Below are positions 45,532-56,985 of a stretch of DNA of 64,000 nucleotides, in pieces. The notes under the pieces were generated by a model. The model was given only the letters and a program-made list of their open reading frames with translations. It had not been told where the DNA came from and made no database searches. The DNA is from Halomonas sp. (GTDB lineage: Bacteria; Pseudomonadota; Gammaproteobacteria; Pseudomonadales; Halomonadaceae): NCBI RefSeq assembly GCF_017983445.1, contig NZ_JAGOBJ010000001.1:1-64000 (forward strand). Reading direction: 5' to 3'. Position numbers and translations under genes: made by a program. The stretch's first letter is position 1. Each line of letters opens with the position of its first letter.

Positions 45532-45905
45532 GGCAACGTTGGCGGGTAATCATGAAATGGGCGAGTGTGAGTGTTTTGCTGGCACTGCTGGCAGGTTGTG
45601 CCACTACATCGCCTTCTGCCCCGCGCGAGCTGGTGTATGCCGCCCCGGTTGACACCACGTTTCGAAGTGCAGTCGAGCTGATGATGGAACAGGGCTACGT
45701 AATACGTCATGCTGATTTAGCCCTAGGTAGGGCGGAGGGGGCGCTCGCCCGCTGGCCTGAGTATCGCCTGCAGCTTCAGGTGAGTGACGCCGGTCATGGT
45801 AGTCAGGTCAGTGTTGCGGCTTGGCGGGGTAGTCAGCCGCTGCCGCCTTATCTTCTGGATCCTTGGCTGGTCAGCTTACAAGCAAAATTGGGATTAGCAC
45901 CGTGA
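45528..45905 (+). CDS. Small lipoprotein, paralogue-like partner
   Basis: A 125-residue lipoprotein with lipobox LALLAGC (Cys24). The mature part FRSAVELMMEQGYVIRHADLALG mirrors the segment in the preceding lipoprotein (VEVLTEWGFELDSTDTALG), so the two genes share a domain. It overlaps the upstream gene by ATGA and the downstream DUF1007 gene by TGATG, showing translational coupling of all three. Function unknown. Confidence 0.75.
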   Translation: MRQRWRVIMKWASVSVLLALLAGCATTSPSAPRELVYAAPVDTTFRSAVELMMEQGYVIRHADLALGRAEGALARWPEYRLQLQVSDAGHGSQVSVAAWRGSQPLPPYLLDPWLVSLQAKLGLAP

Positions 45906-46594
45906 TGCAATGCAGCCATCAGATAGTTGAAAACTCTCGTCATGCCGCTAAGCGTTGGGCGCTGGTGGCGGGCACCATCAGCCTTATGCTTAGCCCGCTT
46001 GCCGCCGCGCACCCCCATGGCTGGATTGATTTCAGTATCCGGGTCATGACCAACGATGAGGGGGTAGTGCGTGGCCTGCATCAAACCTGGCGGATGGACC
46101 CCTTTTACAGTTTGGTGGTGTTTGAAGAGCTAACACGGGTGGACGGCGTGAGCCTGGATGAAGGGCTAGACCAGTTGGGCCTGGAGATACGCAATAACCT
46201 TGTCTCTCAGCACTACTTTACGGAAATCCGTCGAGACGGTGAGCCGCTGGCGCTGGGCGAGGTCAACGAATATACCGCCATGGAAAAAGATGGTCGGCTT
46301 GTCTTTACGTTTATCCTTCCCCTGGAAACACCTCAGCCGTTAGCCGGGCATACTCTCGATTATCAGATATTTGACCCGACGTATTACATTGAAATGGTTC
46401 ATGAAGCGGAGAACAACCAGCCAACAGACAATGCGCTGGTGCTACACGGTCAGCCGGTCTGTGCACTAAGCATTCTAGGCGCTGATCCTGACCCTGAATT
46501 AGTCATGCAGGCGGCACTACTGGATGTAGACGAAGAAGGTGAACCGGGGCTGGGGCGTCACTTTGCCGAAACCGGCCAGATCGACTGCCGCTAA
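45905..46594 (+). CDS. DUF1007 exported protein
   Basis: A 229-residue protein of the DUF1007 family with a signal peptide ending LAAA, and a mature N-terminus HPHGWIDF that could bind a metal ion. DUF1007 genes are commonly found beside NicO-type nickel/cobalt or zinc transporter genes, as here. It is thought to sit in the periplasm or envelope. ATG 45905 overlaps the stop of the lipoprotein gene; the open frame further upstream lies within that gene. Confidence 0.85.
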   Translation: MQCSHQIVENSRHAAKRWALVAGTISLMLSPLAAAHPHGWIDFSIRVMTNDEGVVRGLHQTWRMDPFYSLVVFEELTRVDGVSLDEGLDQLGLEIRNNLVSQHYFTEIRRDGEPLALGEVNEYTAMEKDGRLVFTFILPLETPQPLAGHTLDYQIFDPTYYIEMVHEAENNQPTDNALVLHGQPVCALSILGADPDPELVMQAALLDVDEEGEPGLGRHFAETGQIDCR

Positions 46595-46629
46595 TCGGGT
46601 ACGACCTTCATAAAGCGATAAAGCTTTCA

Positions 46630-47706
46630 ATGATCAAAATAGGGTGTGTCATGCAGTCGCTTGTAATGCGTAGACCTTGGGCTTTGATCGCTCTTTTGGT
46701 GCTTGGTGCGTTGGTGGTGATATGGGGGTTACAAGGCAGTCTGCAGGGGATGAGCTATCAGCTACTCACTTGGCAGCGAGAACTTCACCGCGCGCTTACA
46801 CTGGCGATTACCGAGCTTGCCCGTGAGCCCTCACGTGCCACCTGGTGGGTGTTATTAAGCGTAAGCTTTGGCTACGGCGTTTTTCATGCTGCTGGGCCGG
46901 GCCATGGCAAAGCGGTACTGGCAACGTATTTAGCCTCTCATGGTGGCGCCACCCGGCGGGCACTGGGGCTTTCGTTTGCTGCTTCAATACTGCAAGGCGT
47001 TACCGCCATCGTGATGGTGGCCGTGCTGGTTCATGGTCTGGGGTGGCTTACGCGCCAGGCCATGGGGAGCGTTGTGTGGGTCGAGCAGGCAAGCTTTTTA
47101 CTGGTAACGTTGCTGGGTGTCTGGCTATGTATTCGGGCTTACAAGCAGCTGCGCAACGCCTATCGTCCGGTAAGTCCGATGACGTTTCAGCCTGTCAGCA
47201 AGGATCACGGCCACAGCCGCCATTCTGGCCGCCACGATCATAGACACCTCCAGAGCCACGACCACGAACATCATCACTGTTGCGGTGGCGCGCATCATAT
47301 TGAACCGCAGCAGGCACTCGACTGGCGCACTGCCTTGATGACCGTTTTCGCGATCGGGATGCGTCCCTGTAGCGGCGCGGTGCTCCTGCTTGGTGCAGCT
47401 AGCCTGTTGGGCCAGTTTTATATTGGCGTGCTTTCCGTATTGGCCATGTCGCTGGGTACCGGGATTACCGTATCGGCGCTTGCGCTGGCCAGCGTCTTTG
47501 CACGCCGTTGGGCCACACGGCGTTTAGCCAAGCAGCAGCGCGTATCCCAACACCTTCACAAGGCGGTCGGCTGGGCGGCGCTGGCTGGGGGCTTGCTGAT
47601 TATCCTGCTCGGCGTGACGCTTTCGGTTGCCAGCGTTTCCCAGCCCACCAGTACACCGCTGCTTGGTGAGCCACCGGCCAGGCAGGGTAACCTGTTGATG
47701 CGATGA
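46630..47706 (+). CDS. NicO-family nickel/cobalt transporter
   Basis: A 358-residue membrane protein of the NicO/RcnA family with about six helices. It has FGYGVFHAAGPGHGKAVL, the signature of the group, a cytoplasmic histidine-rich loop around residues 190-225 (HGHSRHSGRHDHRHLQ and DHEHHHCCGGAHH), and AIGMRPCSGAVLLL. Metal export or import cannot be told from the sequence. No binding site is clear at 46630; ATGs at 46651 and 46666 are options. It follows DUF1007 by 35 bases in what looks like one operon. Confidence 0.88.
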   Translation: MIKIGCVMQSLVMRRPWALIALLVLGALVVIWGLQGSLQGMSYQLLTWQRELHRALTLAITELAREPSRATWWVLLSVSFGYGVFHAAGPGHGKAVLATYLASHGGATRRALGLSFAASILQGVTAIVMVAVLVHGLGWLTRQAMGSVVWVEQASFLLVTLLGVWLCIRAYKQLRNAYRPVSPMTFQPVSKDHGHSRHSGRHDHRHLQSHDHEHHHCCGGAHHIEPQQALDWRTALMTVFAIGMRPCSGAVLLLGAASLLGQFYIGVLSVLAMSLGTGITVSALALASVFARRWATRRLAKQQRVSQHLHKAVGWAALAGGLLIILLGVTLSVASVSQPTSTPLLGEPPARQGNLLMR

Positions 47707-47713
47707 GCGCAGG

Positions 47714-48136
47714 TCAATCAACCGCCAGGCGATCAATATGGGCGATCAGCTGATCACGCAGGCTGGCAAGCTGATCTAGCGCATAAGGCTCCGCGCTGCC
47801 GTTACCCCATACCGGCGCGGGCCAGGCCGCATCATCATGTTTTCGCACTACTACATGAATATGCAGCTGCTGAACCACATTCCCAAGCGTTGCGATATTG
47901 AGCTTGTCGCCGTCAAAGAGCGTTTTCATGACACCGCCCAGTTGCGTTGCTTCTCGCCATAGCTGGGCCTGGTCTGTGTCGGATAGCTCGAATACTTCAC
48001 TTACGTTATCCCGACGGGGCACTAAAATTACCCACGGATAGCGCGCATCGTTCATCAACAGCGCCCGGCAAAGCGGCAGGTCGGCAATCGGAAATGTATC
48101 GGCTTCCAAGCGTTGATCAAGGGCAAAAGTGTTCAA
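47714..48136 (-). CDS. HIT-family protein
   Basis: A 140-residue histidine-triad protein, likely a nucleotide hydrolase or transferase. The triad region QLHIHVVVRKHDD carries the HxHxH pattern, and YPWVILVPRRDNVSE is a typical beta-strand. Substrate unknown. Convergent with the NicO gene, with seven bases between the stop codons. Confidence 0.88.
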   Translation of the reverse strand: MNTFALDQRLEADTFPIADLPLCRALLMNDARYPWVILVPRRDNVSEVFELSDTDQAQLWREATQLGGVMKTLFDGDKLNIATLGNVVQQLHIHVVVRKHDDAAWPAPVWGNGSAEPYALDQLASLRDQLIAHIDRLAVD

Positions 48137-48365
48137 TGGGCGCGCTCCGTGGGCGTGTTGAGGTTTTGCGTAGATAAGAACGGGAAATAGGAGGATGAGA
48201 AAGCAGAATATAGTAGGTGAGAAAAGAAAATGAAGACAGTCTCAGAAACTAAACCACGGAAAACAGGCGAAATTGCCAAAACGCTGTTACGCTGGAAGTA
48301 CTCCTCAGAAGGGTAAACAATACCAGAGGAGATTTCTGTTGACTGACACGTTAAGGAGAACATCC

Positions 48366-48497
48366 ATGAAAAAGCTTTTAGCGACGAGTCTTATTCTTTT
48401 GATGGCAGCGGGTACGCTGGCGGGCTGCAACACGATTTCCGGTGCTGGCAAGGACGTCGAACGTGGCGGCCAGGCGGTTCAGGACGCTGCTGACTAA
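48366..48497 (+). CDS. ecnB: Entericidin-like small lipoprotein
   Basis: A 43-residue lipoprotein with the entericidin pattern: short signal, lipobox TLAGC (Cys21), then NTISGAGKDVERGGQAVQDAA. Entericidins are cell-envelope peptides linked to stationary-phase lysis in enterobacteria; the role here is unproven. AAGGAG lies eight bases before ATG 48366. A terminator follows at once. Confidence 0.88.
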   Translation: MKKLLATSLILLMAAGTLAGCNTISGAGKDVERGGQAVQDAAD

Positions 48498-48522
48498 GCG
48501 TAGCGAAACCTTGACGATGTCG

Positions 48523-48553
48523 AGCGGGCTAGGCGAATGCCTAGCCCGCTTTG
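48523..48553 (+). terminator. Terminator after the entericidin-like gene
   Basis: AGCGGGCTAGGC pairs with GCCTAGCCCGCT around GAAT, followed by TTT. Confidence 0.85.
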
Positions 48554-48612
48554 TATCTGGGCAGTCTATTAAATATAAAAACGATCTATTAACGATAAAT
48601 TAGGGCAAGCCT

Positions 48613-48969
48613 ATGAAAAAGTCGCTATATATCGATGCGGTACGCTGCTCGAAAATCTTATTAAGCGGTGGGCTGCTGGCGTTGCTGTCAGCCTGCGCCA
48701 GCGGGTCAGATGCCGCTAAAACGTCGGCTGCCAATGAGGCGCAGGACACACCGTCTACGTCCATGGACATTTGCGATACCGAAGCGGTGAGCTACGCCAT
48801 TGGTGAGGCCTTTGATGAAGCGAACGTACCCCAGCTACAAAGTGAGAGCCAGTCTCGCCAGGTGCGGGTATTGCGACCAGGGGAAGCGGCCACGATGGAC
48901 CATCGCCCCGATCGGTTAAACGTACATTTGAACAGTAGCGATGATATCGAGGCGCTGCGCTGCGGTTAA
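48613..48969 (+). CDS. Lipoprotein with peptidase inhibitor I78 domain
   Basis: A 118-residue lipoprotein (lipobox LLSAC, Cys28) whose C-terminal part reads RVLRPGEAATMDHRPDRLN then VHLNSSDDIEALRCG, the pattern of the I78 (Aspergillus elastase inhibitor-like) family. It could inhibit a serine protease in the periplasm. Its stop codon shares bases with the convergent LysE-family gene stop (TTAA). Confidence 0.82.
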   Translation: MKKSLYIDAVRCSKILLSGGLLALLSACASGSDAAKTSAANEAQDTPSTSMDICDTEAVSYAIGEAFDEANVPQLQSESQSRQVRVLRPGEAATMDHRPDRLNVHLNSSDDIEALRCG

Positions 48970-49571
48970 CGTAAAATCAGAATGACACACGCGGCGGTGA
49001 GTAAACCCATGATGATGTTAAACGCCCGCCAGGCACCGTCGCTTTTGATCCAGCGGCCGATCGCTATGCCAAAACCTGCCCACAATGCCAAGCAGGGCAT
49101 GGCCACCAGTTCTGCAAAGCCTGCAAGTATTAGCGCATTAACAATCGGTGAGCCGTTTTCCGGAATGAACCCAGCCATCAAGGCTAACCCCATCACCCAG
49201 GCTTTAGGGTTGGCAAACTGAAAGACGGCGGCCTGACCGAAGGTAAGCGGTACGCTGTGGGCGGTGGTTTTTAAGTTAGGCGGCGGCGCGCTGGCGATTT
49301 TCCAGGCAAGGTAAAGCAGATAGGCACTGCCCAGCCAGCGCAGCGTTGTCTGTATGGCAGGAAAGCGTTCGAACAATACGCCCAGACCCAGTGCGATACC
49401 CGAAAACAACAAAAAGCAGCCGCCGATAATACCGGCCATGTGTGGCAGTGTTCGTCTAAAGCCAAAGTTGGCCCCTGACGCGGTGAGCATGATGTTATTA
49501 GGCCCAGGCGTTAGGGTCATCGACATCATATAAAGGGCGGCTGGCCCCAGAATAACCCATTGGCTACTCAT
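48966..49571 (-). CDS. LysE/RhtB-family amino acid exporter
   Basis: A 201-residue inner-membrane exporter with six helices. The family opening LTPGPNNIMLTASGANFG is present, as is FQFANPKAWVMGLALMAGF. Substrate (amino acid or derivative) is not determinable. ATG 49571 has GGAAGGA upstream and overlaps the end of the upstream voltage-sensor gene by 8 bases, suggesting coupling; the frame upstream to 49664 is inside that gene. Confidence 0.9.
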   Translation of the reverse strand: MSSQWVILGPAALYMMSMTLTPGPNNIMLTASGANFGFRRTLPHMAGIIGGCFLLFSGIALGLGVLFERFPAIQTTLRWLGSAYLLYLAWKIASAPPPNLKTTAHSVPLTFGQAAVFQFANPKAWVMGLALMAGFIPENGSPIVNALILAGFAELVAMPCLALWAGFGIAIGRWIKSDGAWRAFNIIMGLLTAACVILILR

Positions 49572-50568
49572 AACGATCCTTCCAGCGTTGACGATTAACC
49601 TGCTCTTTGAGCATTTCCAGAATATCGTACAGCACCAATTCGGTGATCCGGTTGCTTCTTTCATCGACCGTTAGCCAGCTGTCAAAGCCGCTTTCCGCGG
49701 TGCGCTCAATCAACTGTCTAAATTCCGGCGAATGAATTCCCAGCGCCAGCTCATCCACCAGCCGCTGGGCAACACCACTGATGGAGGCCTGCATGGCATT
49801 GGCCGCCGTTTGCCCCATAGGCAGGCGGTGCAGGCGCTGAATCTCGGGGCTTTCGCGTAGTGTACGGCTCACCAGTTCATCAATAGCCGTCATCGTAGAG
49901 GCGCGATTAAGCTGATACGCCTCGCCAATGGTGCTTTCCAGGCGCTGGACGATTTCACTGATCAGCTGCGTTTTACGCGGCATAATGACCCGGTCAATCA
50001 CCCGCTCAGTGAGCGAGTCGCTGGACAGAATCTGCTGCTGCACATTGCCCAAAAGCCGTAGAGCAATGCGGTCAGAGAGTTCTTCGAGCAGGATATCGTA
50101 GTACTTGAAGAAAAACTGATAAATGGACCAGTGCTTAACGTTAATGATGCGTAAACGGTGCAAGCGGTGGAGTAACGACACCACGCGCAATACACGCAGT
50201 AAACGAAAGCCGCTTAGCGGAATGCAACCCAGCACGTCATACCAGTGCACAAAGGGGTAAAAAAACCAGCGATGATAGCGGCGCTCAACAATCGCCACGG
50301 TCCAGCCCAGCAGTATGTCGGCAACAAAAAAGCCCACAAAAAATAGATCGATATGGAAAAAACGGCTGTGTACTTCACGCTCGTAAAATGCGTGAAAAGT
50401 GGGCGCTAGATCAGCAATGGCTTGATTGATCGGCGTGATCAGATACAGAGAATCAAATAGCAAAAGTCCCAGGTTGAGCACTACCGCGATAAGAATCAGT
50501 AAATCCCAACCAATATGAGCGTACTCAACAGGCTTGGGGAGTTGTGGGTAGCGCCGCCTGATAGGCAT
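49564..50568 (-). CDS. Voltage-sensor-domain membrane protein without pore
   Basis: A 334-residue protein. Helix 1 (WDLLILIAVVLNLGLLLF), a long loop, helix 2 (IDLFFVGFFVADILLGWTVA), helix 3 (HWYDVLGCIPL) and an S4-like helix with arginine or histidine at every third position (FRLLRVLRVVSLLHRLHRLR) match a voltage-sensor fold. No pore helix or TVGYG filter follows; instead there is a ~200-residue soluble helical region. It may be a voltage-gated proton pathway or a sensor. ATG 50568 has AAGGAGG upstream, better than the open frame up to 50631. Confidence 0.78.
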   Translation of the reverse strand: MPIRRRYPQLPKPVEYAHIGWDLLILIAVVLNLGLLLFDSLYLITPINQAIADLAPTFHAFYEREVHSRFFHIDLFFVGFFVADILLGWTVAIVERRYHRWFFYPFVHWYDVLGCIPLSGFRLLRVLRVVSLLHRLHRLRIINVKHWSIYQFFFKYYDILLEELSDRIALRLLGNVQQQILSSDSLTERVIDRVIMPRKTQLISEIVQRLESTIGEAYQLNRASTMTAIDELVSRTLRESPEIQRLHRLPMGQTAANAMQASISGVAQRLVDELALGIHSPEFRQLIERTAESGFDSWLTVDERSNRITELVLYDILEMLKEQVNRQRWKDRYE

Positions 50569-50661
50569 GCAACCTCCTTGTTGATGGGCGAGAAAACAGC
50601 ACAGCGTACTAGTGCTACACAGTGCCTGCACCTAATTGATCAAAACTATGCATGACCGTAA

Positions 50662-50778
50662 CCAGCGTCTGACAGTTTAAGCCAGCGCCTAACAGTTTAA
50701 GCCTGCGCCTGACAGTTAAGCCTGCGCCTGACAGTTAAGCCTGCGCCTGACAATTTAAGCCTGCGCCTGATAATGCTG
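50662..50778. repeat. Tandem 19-20 bp repeats extending the thioesterase gene end
   Basis: Five complete units and one partial one: 50662-50681, 50682-50701, 50702-50720, 50721-50739, 50740-50759 and 50760 onward. Each reads close to CCTGCGCCTGACAGTTTAAG. The last copy is the end of the thioesterase gene itself, including its stop codon (minus strand Q-A-Q-A-stop). Copies near the gene are more alike than the outer ones. Confidence 0.92.
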
Positions 50779-51270
50779 CTGGGTTATTTTCTCTTCCTGT
50801 TCGGCCTGCTTGCGGTGTTTTTTACGCAGGGCCGCCTTTTCAAAGCGCAGCTTTTGAATCGGGGTCGTCAGTACCAACGGCGGTACGCCGGCAGGCTTGC
50901 CGTCAGCATCGACAGCCACCATGGTTAGATAACAGCTATTGGTATGTCGAATCAGCTTGTTACGGATATCTTCGGCAACCACTTTAATGCCGATCTCCAT
51001 AGAGGAGCGGCCAACATGATTGACGCAGGCTAAAAAGGTGACTAACTCGCCCACGTGAATAGGCTGTTTGAACAGTACTTGGTCCACGGATAGAGTCACT
51101 ACATAGTGTCCGGAATAACGGCTGGCGCAGGCGTAGGCGACTTCATCCAGCTTTTTAAGAATAGCCCCCCCGTGCACTTTTCCGCTGAAGTTGGCCATAT
51201 CGGGTGTCATGAGTACGGTCATCGACAGTTCATGCTGTCCGGGTAAATCCGTTGGCGCTGCATCTGACAT
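50755..51270 (-). CDS. Acyl-CoA thioesterase (hotdog fold, YciA-like)
   Basis: A 171-residue hotdog thioesterase that hydrolyses acyl-CoA. The pattern NFSGKVHGGAILKKLDEVA with the catalytic Asp/Glu region, YVVTLSVDQVLFKQPIHVG and RSSMEIGIKVVAEDI are typical of the YciA/BACH group. A charged tail ends in QHYQAQA; its coding end is copied as tandem repeats downstream. ATG 51270 follows AAGGACAC. It lies 55 bases after atoE and is probably in one unit, linking fatty-acid uptake to CoA ester handling. Confidence 0.9.
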   Translation of the reverse strand: MSDAAPTDLPGQHELSMTVLMTPDMANFSGKVHGGAILKKLDEVAYACASRYSGHYVVTLSVDQVLFKQPIHVGELVTFLACVNHVGRSSMEIGIKVVAEDIRNKLIRHTNSCYLTMVAVDADGKPAGVPPLVLTTPIQKLRFEKAALRKKHRKQAEQEEKITQQHYQAQA

Positions 51271-51325
51271 AACGTGTCCTTGGTTTGACTCTGCCCACCT
51301 GTGGGCGGGCAGAGGGTACAAGGGC

Positions 51326-52636
51326 TTAGAACCAGACTAAGCCCACAGAGATAATAATCCCGGTAATAAATAGCTGAATAAGGCAGAAACCCATAATATC
51401 CTTGGCTTTAAGGCCCGCAATGGCCAGCACCGGCAGTGCCCAGAAGGGCTGCAGCAGGTTGGTCCAGGCATCACCCCAGGCAACGGCCATCGCCACACGA
51501 GAAATATCCGCCCCCAACGCTTGTGCTGCGGGCAGCATGACAGGCGCCTGCACGGCCCACTGGCCGCCACCGGAAGGTACGAACAGGTTAACAATCCCCG
51601 CGCTAATAAACGACCAGAACGGCAGTGAGGTTGCCGTGGCAAACGAAATCAGCCATTCAGACATGCTCTGGGCCAGACCTGATTGCACCATGATCGCCAT
51701 AATGCCCGCATAAAACGGAAACTGGATTACAATCCCGGCGCCGCCTTTAACCGCCTCATTAAGGCTGAGCAGCAAATTACGCGGAGTGCGGTGAAGCACG
51801 ATGGCTAAAAACAGAAACAGGAAGTTAACGATATTAAGGTTTAAGCCACCGTTTCTGAGGATGAAGTGGTCAAGCAAAAACAGAAGCCCAGGTACGCCCA
51901 CCAGTAAGGAGAGCGCCATGCTGTTTTCGAGCCTTTCGGCAGGACGGGTAATCCGGCCCTGCGGTGTCGGCTCGTCTTCCAGCAACTGGCTATCGATATA
52001 AACACTGTCTTTTTCATCGGGCATCATCAAGCGGTTAACTAACGGCACCGCGATAAACAGACACACGACGATCGCTAGATTAAAGAAGGCGAAGATAGTG
52101 GAACTGGTGCTGATAACGCCAATTTGATCAGCTGTGAAGTGGCCTTCGGTCGCGATCGTCAGCGGTATTGATCCGGCTAAACCGCCGTGCCAGACGATAA
52201 AACCAGAATAAGCGCTGGCAACCAACAGCCGATAATCCACCCGCACCAGGCGGGCAAGCTCCTTAGCAAAGAGTGCCCCGACCACCAGACCAAATCCCCA
52301 GTTGATCCAACTAGCGGCAAGAGACACCAGGGTGACTAGAATAATCGCCCCTCCTGCGCTTTTCGCAGTGCCCGCAAGCTTTTGCAGAATGCGTTTTACC
52401 GGCGGCGAGCTTGCCAGCATGAAGCCCGTCACCAGCACCAGCAGCATCTGCATGGAGAAGGTTAATAATCCCCAGAAGCCGTCCCCCCACATACGCATCA
52501 CTGCCAGTGGCGTTTGCCGCTCCACGGCAATGGCGGCAACTGCTGCTACTATGGTCAGGAGTAGCACAAAAATATATGGGTCGGGCAGATAGCGCTCTAC
52601 CAGCTTGACGGCCGGTTTCGATATCATTTTTAGCAT
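51326..52636 (-). CDS. atoE: Short-chain fatty acid transporter AtoE family
   Basis: A 436-residue membrane protein with about 11 helices. The segments LPDPYIFVLLLTIVAA, ASWINWGFGLVVGALFAKE, GFIVWHGGLAGSIPLTIA and IVNLFVPSGGGQWAVQ are those of the AtoE/TIGR00366 family that takes up acetoacetate and short-chain fatty acids. The start ATG 52636 is followed three codons later by another ATG; either is possible. No ato catabolic genes are seen nearby. Confidence 0.9.
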   Translation of the reverse strand: MLKMISKPAVKLVERYLPDPYIFVLLLTIVAAVAAIAVERQTPLAVMRMWGDGFWGLLTFSMQMLLVLVTGFMLASSPPVKRILQKLAGTAKSAGGAIILVTLVSLAASWINWGFGLVVGALFAKELARLVRVDYRLLVASAYSGFIVWHGGLAGSIPLTIATEGHFTADQIGVISTSSTIFAFFNLAIVVCLFIAVPLVNRLMMPDEKDSVYIDSQLLEDEPTPQGRITRPAERLENSMALSLLVGVPGLLFLLDHFILRNGGLNLNIVNFLFLFLAIVLHRTPRNLLLSLNEAVKGGAGIVIQFPFYAGIMAIMVQSGLAQSMSEWLISFATATSLPFWSFISAGIVNLFVPSGGGQWAVQAPVMLPAAQALGADISRVAMAVAWGDAWTNLLQPFWALPVLAIAGLKAKDIMGFCLIQLFITGIIISVGLVWF

Positions 52637-52768
52637 GAGTGGCTCTCTTATTTTTTATAGGAAGTGCGTTGCTAATATACGGCGGTGCGGCACGGCTTTC
52701 ACGTTTAAAAAGTCCGCTTTTGAAACGATAAGCCAATGGATAGCATGGAGGCGGGGTTATTTAAACGC

Positions 52769-54070
52769 TTAACGCCAACGGGTATGCCGATAGCGTTGAT
52801 AGTAACCAATAAGCACCCCGGAACGAACTGTAATAAACAGCGTAAAGGCGAGCCAAAGACCGTGATTGCCAAGGCCTTGGGTAAGCCACCAGGCGGGCAG
52901 GTAGAAAAGGATGGCGATAAAGATGCTGTTGCGCATTTCACGTACTGCGGAGGTGCCGATAAAAATACCGTCCAGTAGATAGCTCCATACGGCAATCAGC
53001 GGCATAGCCACCATCCAGGGAAGATACATTGCAGCGGTTGCCCGCACTTCCTCAAGGCCTGTCAGCAGGGCAACCAGGTGATTGCCGCCGAAGGCAAAGA
53101 GCAGCGAGGCACCGCCTGCCGTCCAGAAAGAAAACAGCGCCACCCGGCGAACGATGGCTGCCAGCTCCTGCCAGTCGCGGCGGCCATAGGCGCGGCCGAC
53201 CAGCGACTCCGCCGCGTGGGCGAAGCCATCGAGCGCATAGCTTGTCAGCATAATGAACTGAAGCAGCACGGCGTTGGCGGCTAGAACCGTGTCGCCCTGA
53301 CGCGCCCCCTGCGCGGTAAAAAAAGCCATGACGAATAATAGCCCGAGCGTGCGTACAAACAGATTGGCGTTGACGTTGAAGAGGGCCGCATAGGCGGAAA
53401 GCGCCAGCAGCCGGGCGCGTGAGAAGTGCCCCTCAAGGGTTCTAAGCTGACGCAGTACCAGATAGCCACCAAACCCCAGCGCGCTGTAGTCGGCAATGAC
53501 GCTTGCCCAGGCAACGCCATTGCTGGTCATGCCCAGGCCCACCACAAACCAGATATCCAGCACGATATTGATGCTGTTGGTCAGCAGTAAAATCATCAAG
53601 GTCACGCGAGAATTCTGCTGACCTAAAAACCATCCCAAAATCGCATAGTTGGCAAGAACCGCAGGTGCCGACCATAGCCTTATCTGGGCATATTCGCGGG
53701 CCAGAGGTGTAGCTGCGTCGCTGCCATCCAATAGCTGCAGGCCCAAGGAAATAAGCGGGGTGGAAAATAAGATCAATAGCACGCCAATCACGCCAGCTAT
53801 GATCAGCGACTGGCCCAGTAAATGGCGTACATCGCTATCGCTTTCCCGGCCCAGTGCCTGGGCCACCAGCCCGGTGGTGCCCATGCGTAAAAAGCCAAAG
53901 CCCCAATACAGAAAGCTGAAGAGAGTAGCGCCTAGCGTTACGGCAGCCAGATAGCGTGAGTCGGGCAGGTGCCCGACCACCGCGGTATCGACCAATCCGA
54001 GAAGCGGAACGGTAATATTGGAAAGGATAATTGGCCAGGCAATGGCCCATATACGCACGCGAGACAACAA
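52769..54070 (-). CDS. dinF: MATE-family efflux transporter, DinF type
   Basis: A 433-residue membrane protein with 12 helices of the MATE family, DinF branch: WPIILSNITVPLLGLVDTAVVGHL at the start and the GTTGLVAQALGRESD segment. It would export drugs or metabolites by sodium or proton antiport. The start is a TTG at 54070 (GTG at 54058 is possible), three bases after the ferredoxin stop with no clear binding site, so it probably depends on translation of the upstream gene. Confidence 0.88.
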   Translation of the reverse strand: MLSRVRIWAIAWPIILSNITVPLLGLVDTAVVGHLPDSRYLAAVTLGATLFSFLYWGFGFLRMGTTGLVAQALGRESDSDVRHLLGQSLIIAGVIGVLLILFSTPLISLGLQLLDGSDAATPLAREYAQIRLWSAPAVLANYAILGWFLGQQNSRVTLMILLLTNSINIVLDIWFVVGLGMTSNGVAWASVIADYSALGFGGYLVLRQLRTLEGHFSRARLLALSAYAALFNVNANLFVRTLGLLFVMAFFTAQGARQGDTVLAANAVLLQFIMLTSYALDGFAHAAESLVGRAYGRRDWQELAAIVRRVALFSFWTAGGASLLFAFGGNHLVALLTGLEEVRATAAMYLPWMVAMPLIAVWSYLLDGIFIGTSAVREMRNSIFIAILFYLPAWWLTQGLGNHGLWLAFTLFITVRSGVLIGYYQRYRHTRWR

Positions 54071-54073
54071 ACG

Positions 54074-54367
<294 letters not shown>

Positions 54368-54402
54368 CTATACCCGAGTGTTTTACTCAACAATGTTGGT
54401 GG

Positions 54403-56804
<2,402 letters not shown>

Positions 56805-56837
56805 GCCGGGTTCCTCGTGGTGCGGTGGTTTTAAATA

Positions 56838-56854
56838 ACAATTATTGTCAATAA
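56838..56854. promoter_or_regulatory. Overlapping palindromes upstream of fabY
   Basis: ACAATTATTGT (56838-56848) and TTATTGTCAATAA (56842-56854) are overlapping perfect inverted repeats, 34 bases before the fabY start. They look like an operator, perhaps for a fatty-acid or envelope regulator, but no known consensus is matched. Confidence 0.4.
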
Positions 56855-56985
56855 CAGGGCAAATCTTACGCTGTCACTGAGCTTAATAAATATCTCGGGC
56901 GTGATCATAGCACCGGGTGACTAACGCCGTCATGCTGCAAGCGCCGGAGACTGATAGAATCGCCTTTTTTCAAGCCGAGGATGGC

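Noticed and set aside
48195-48316. Two tiny overlapping ORFs (12 and 28 codons) before the entericidin gene
   Set aside because: They overlap by ATGA but the binding sites are poor and the peptides match no known leader; too short to support.
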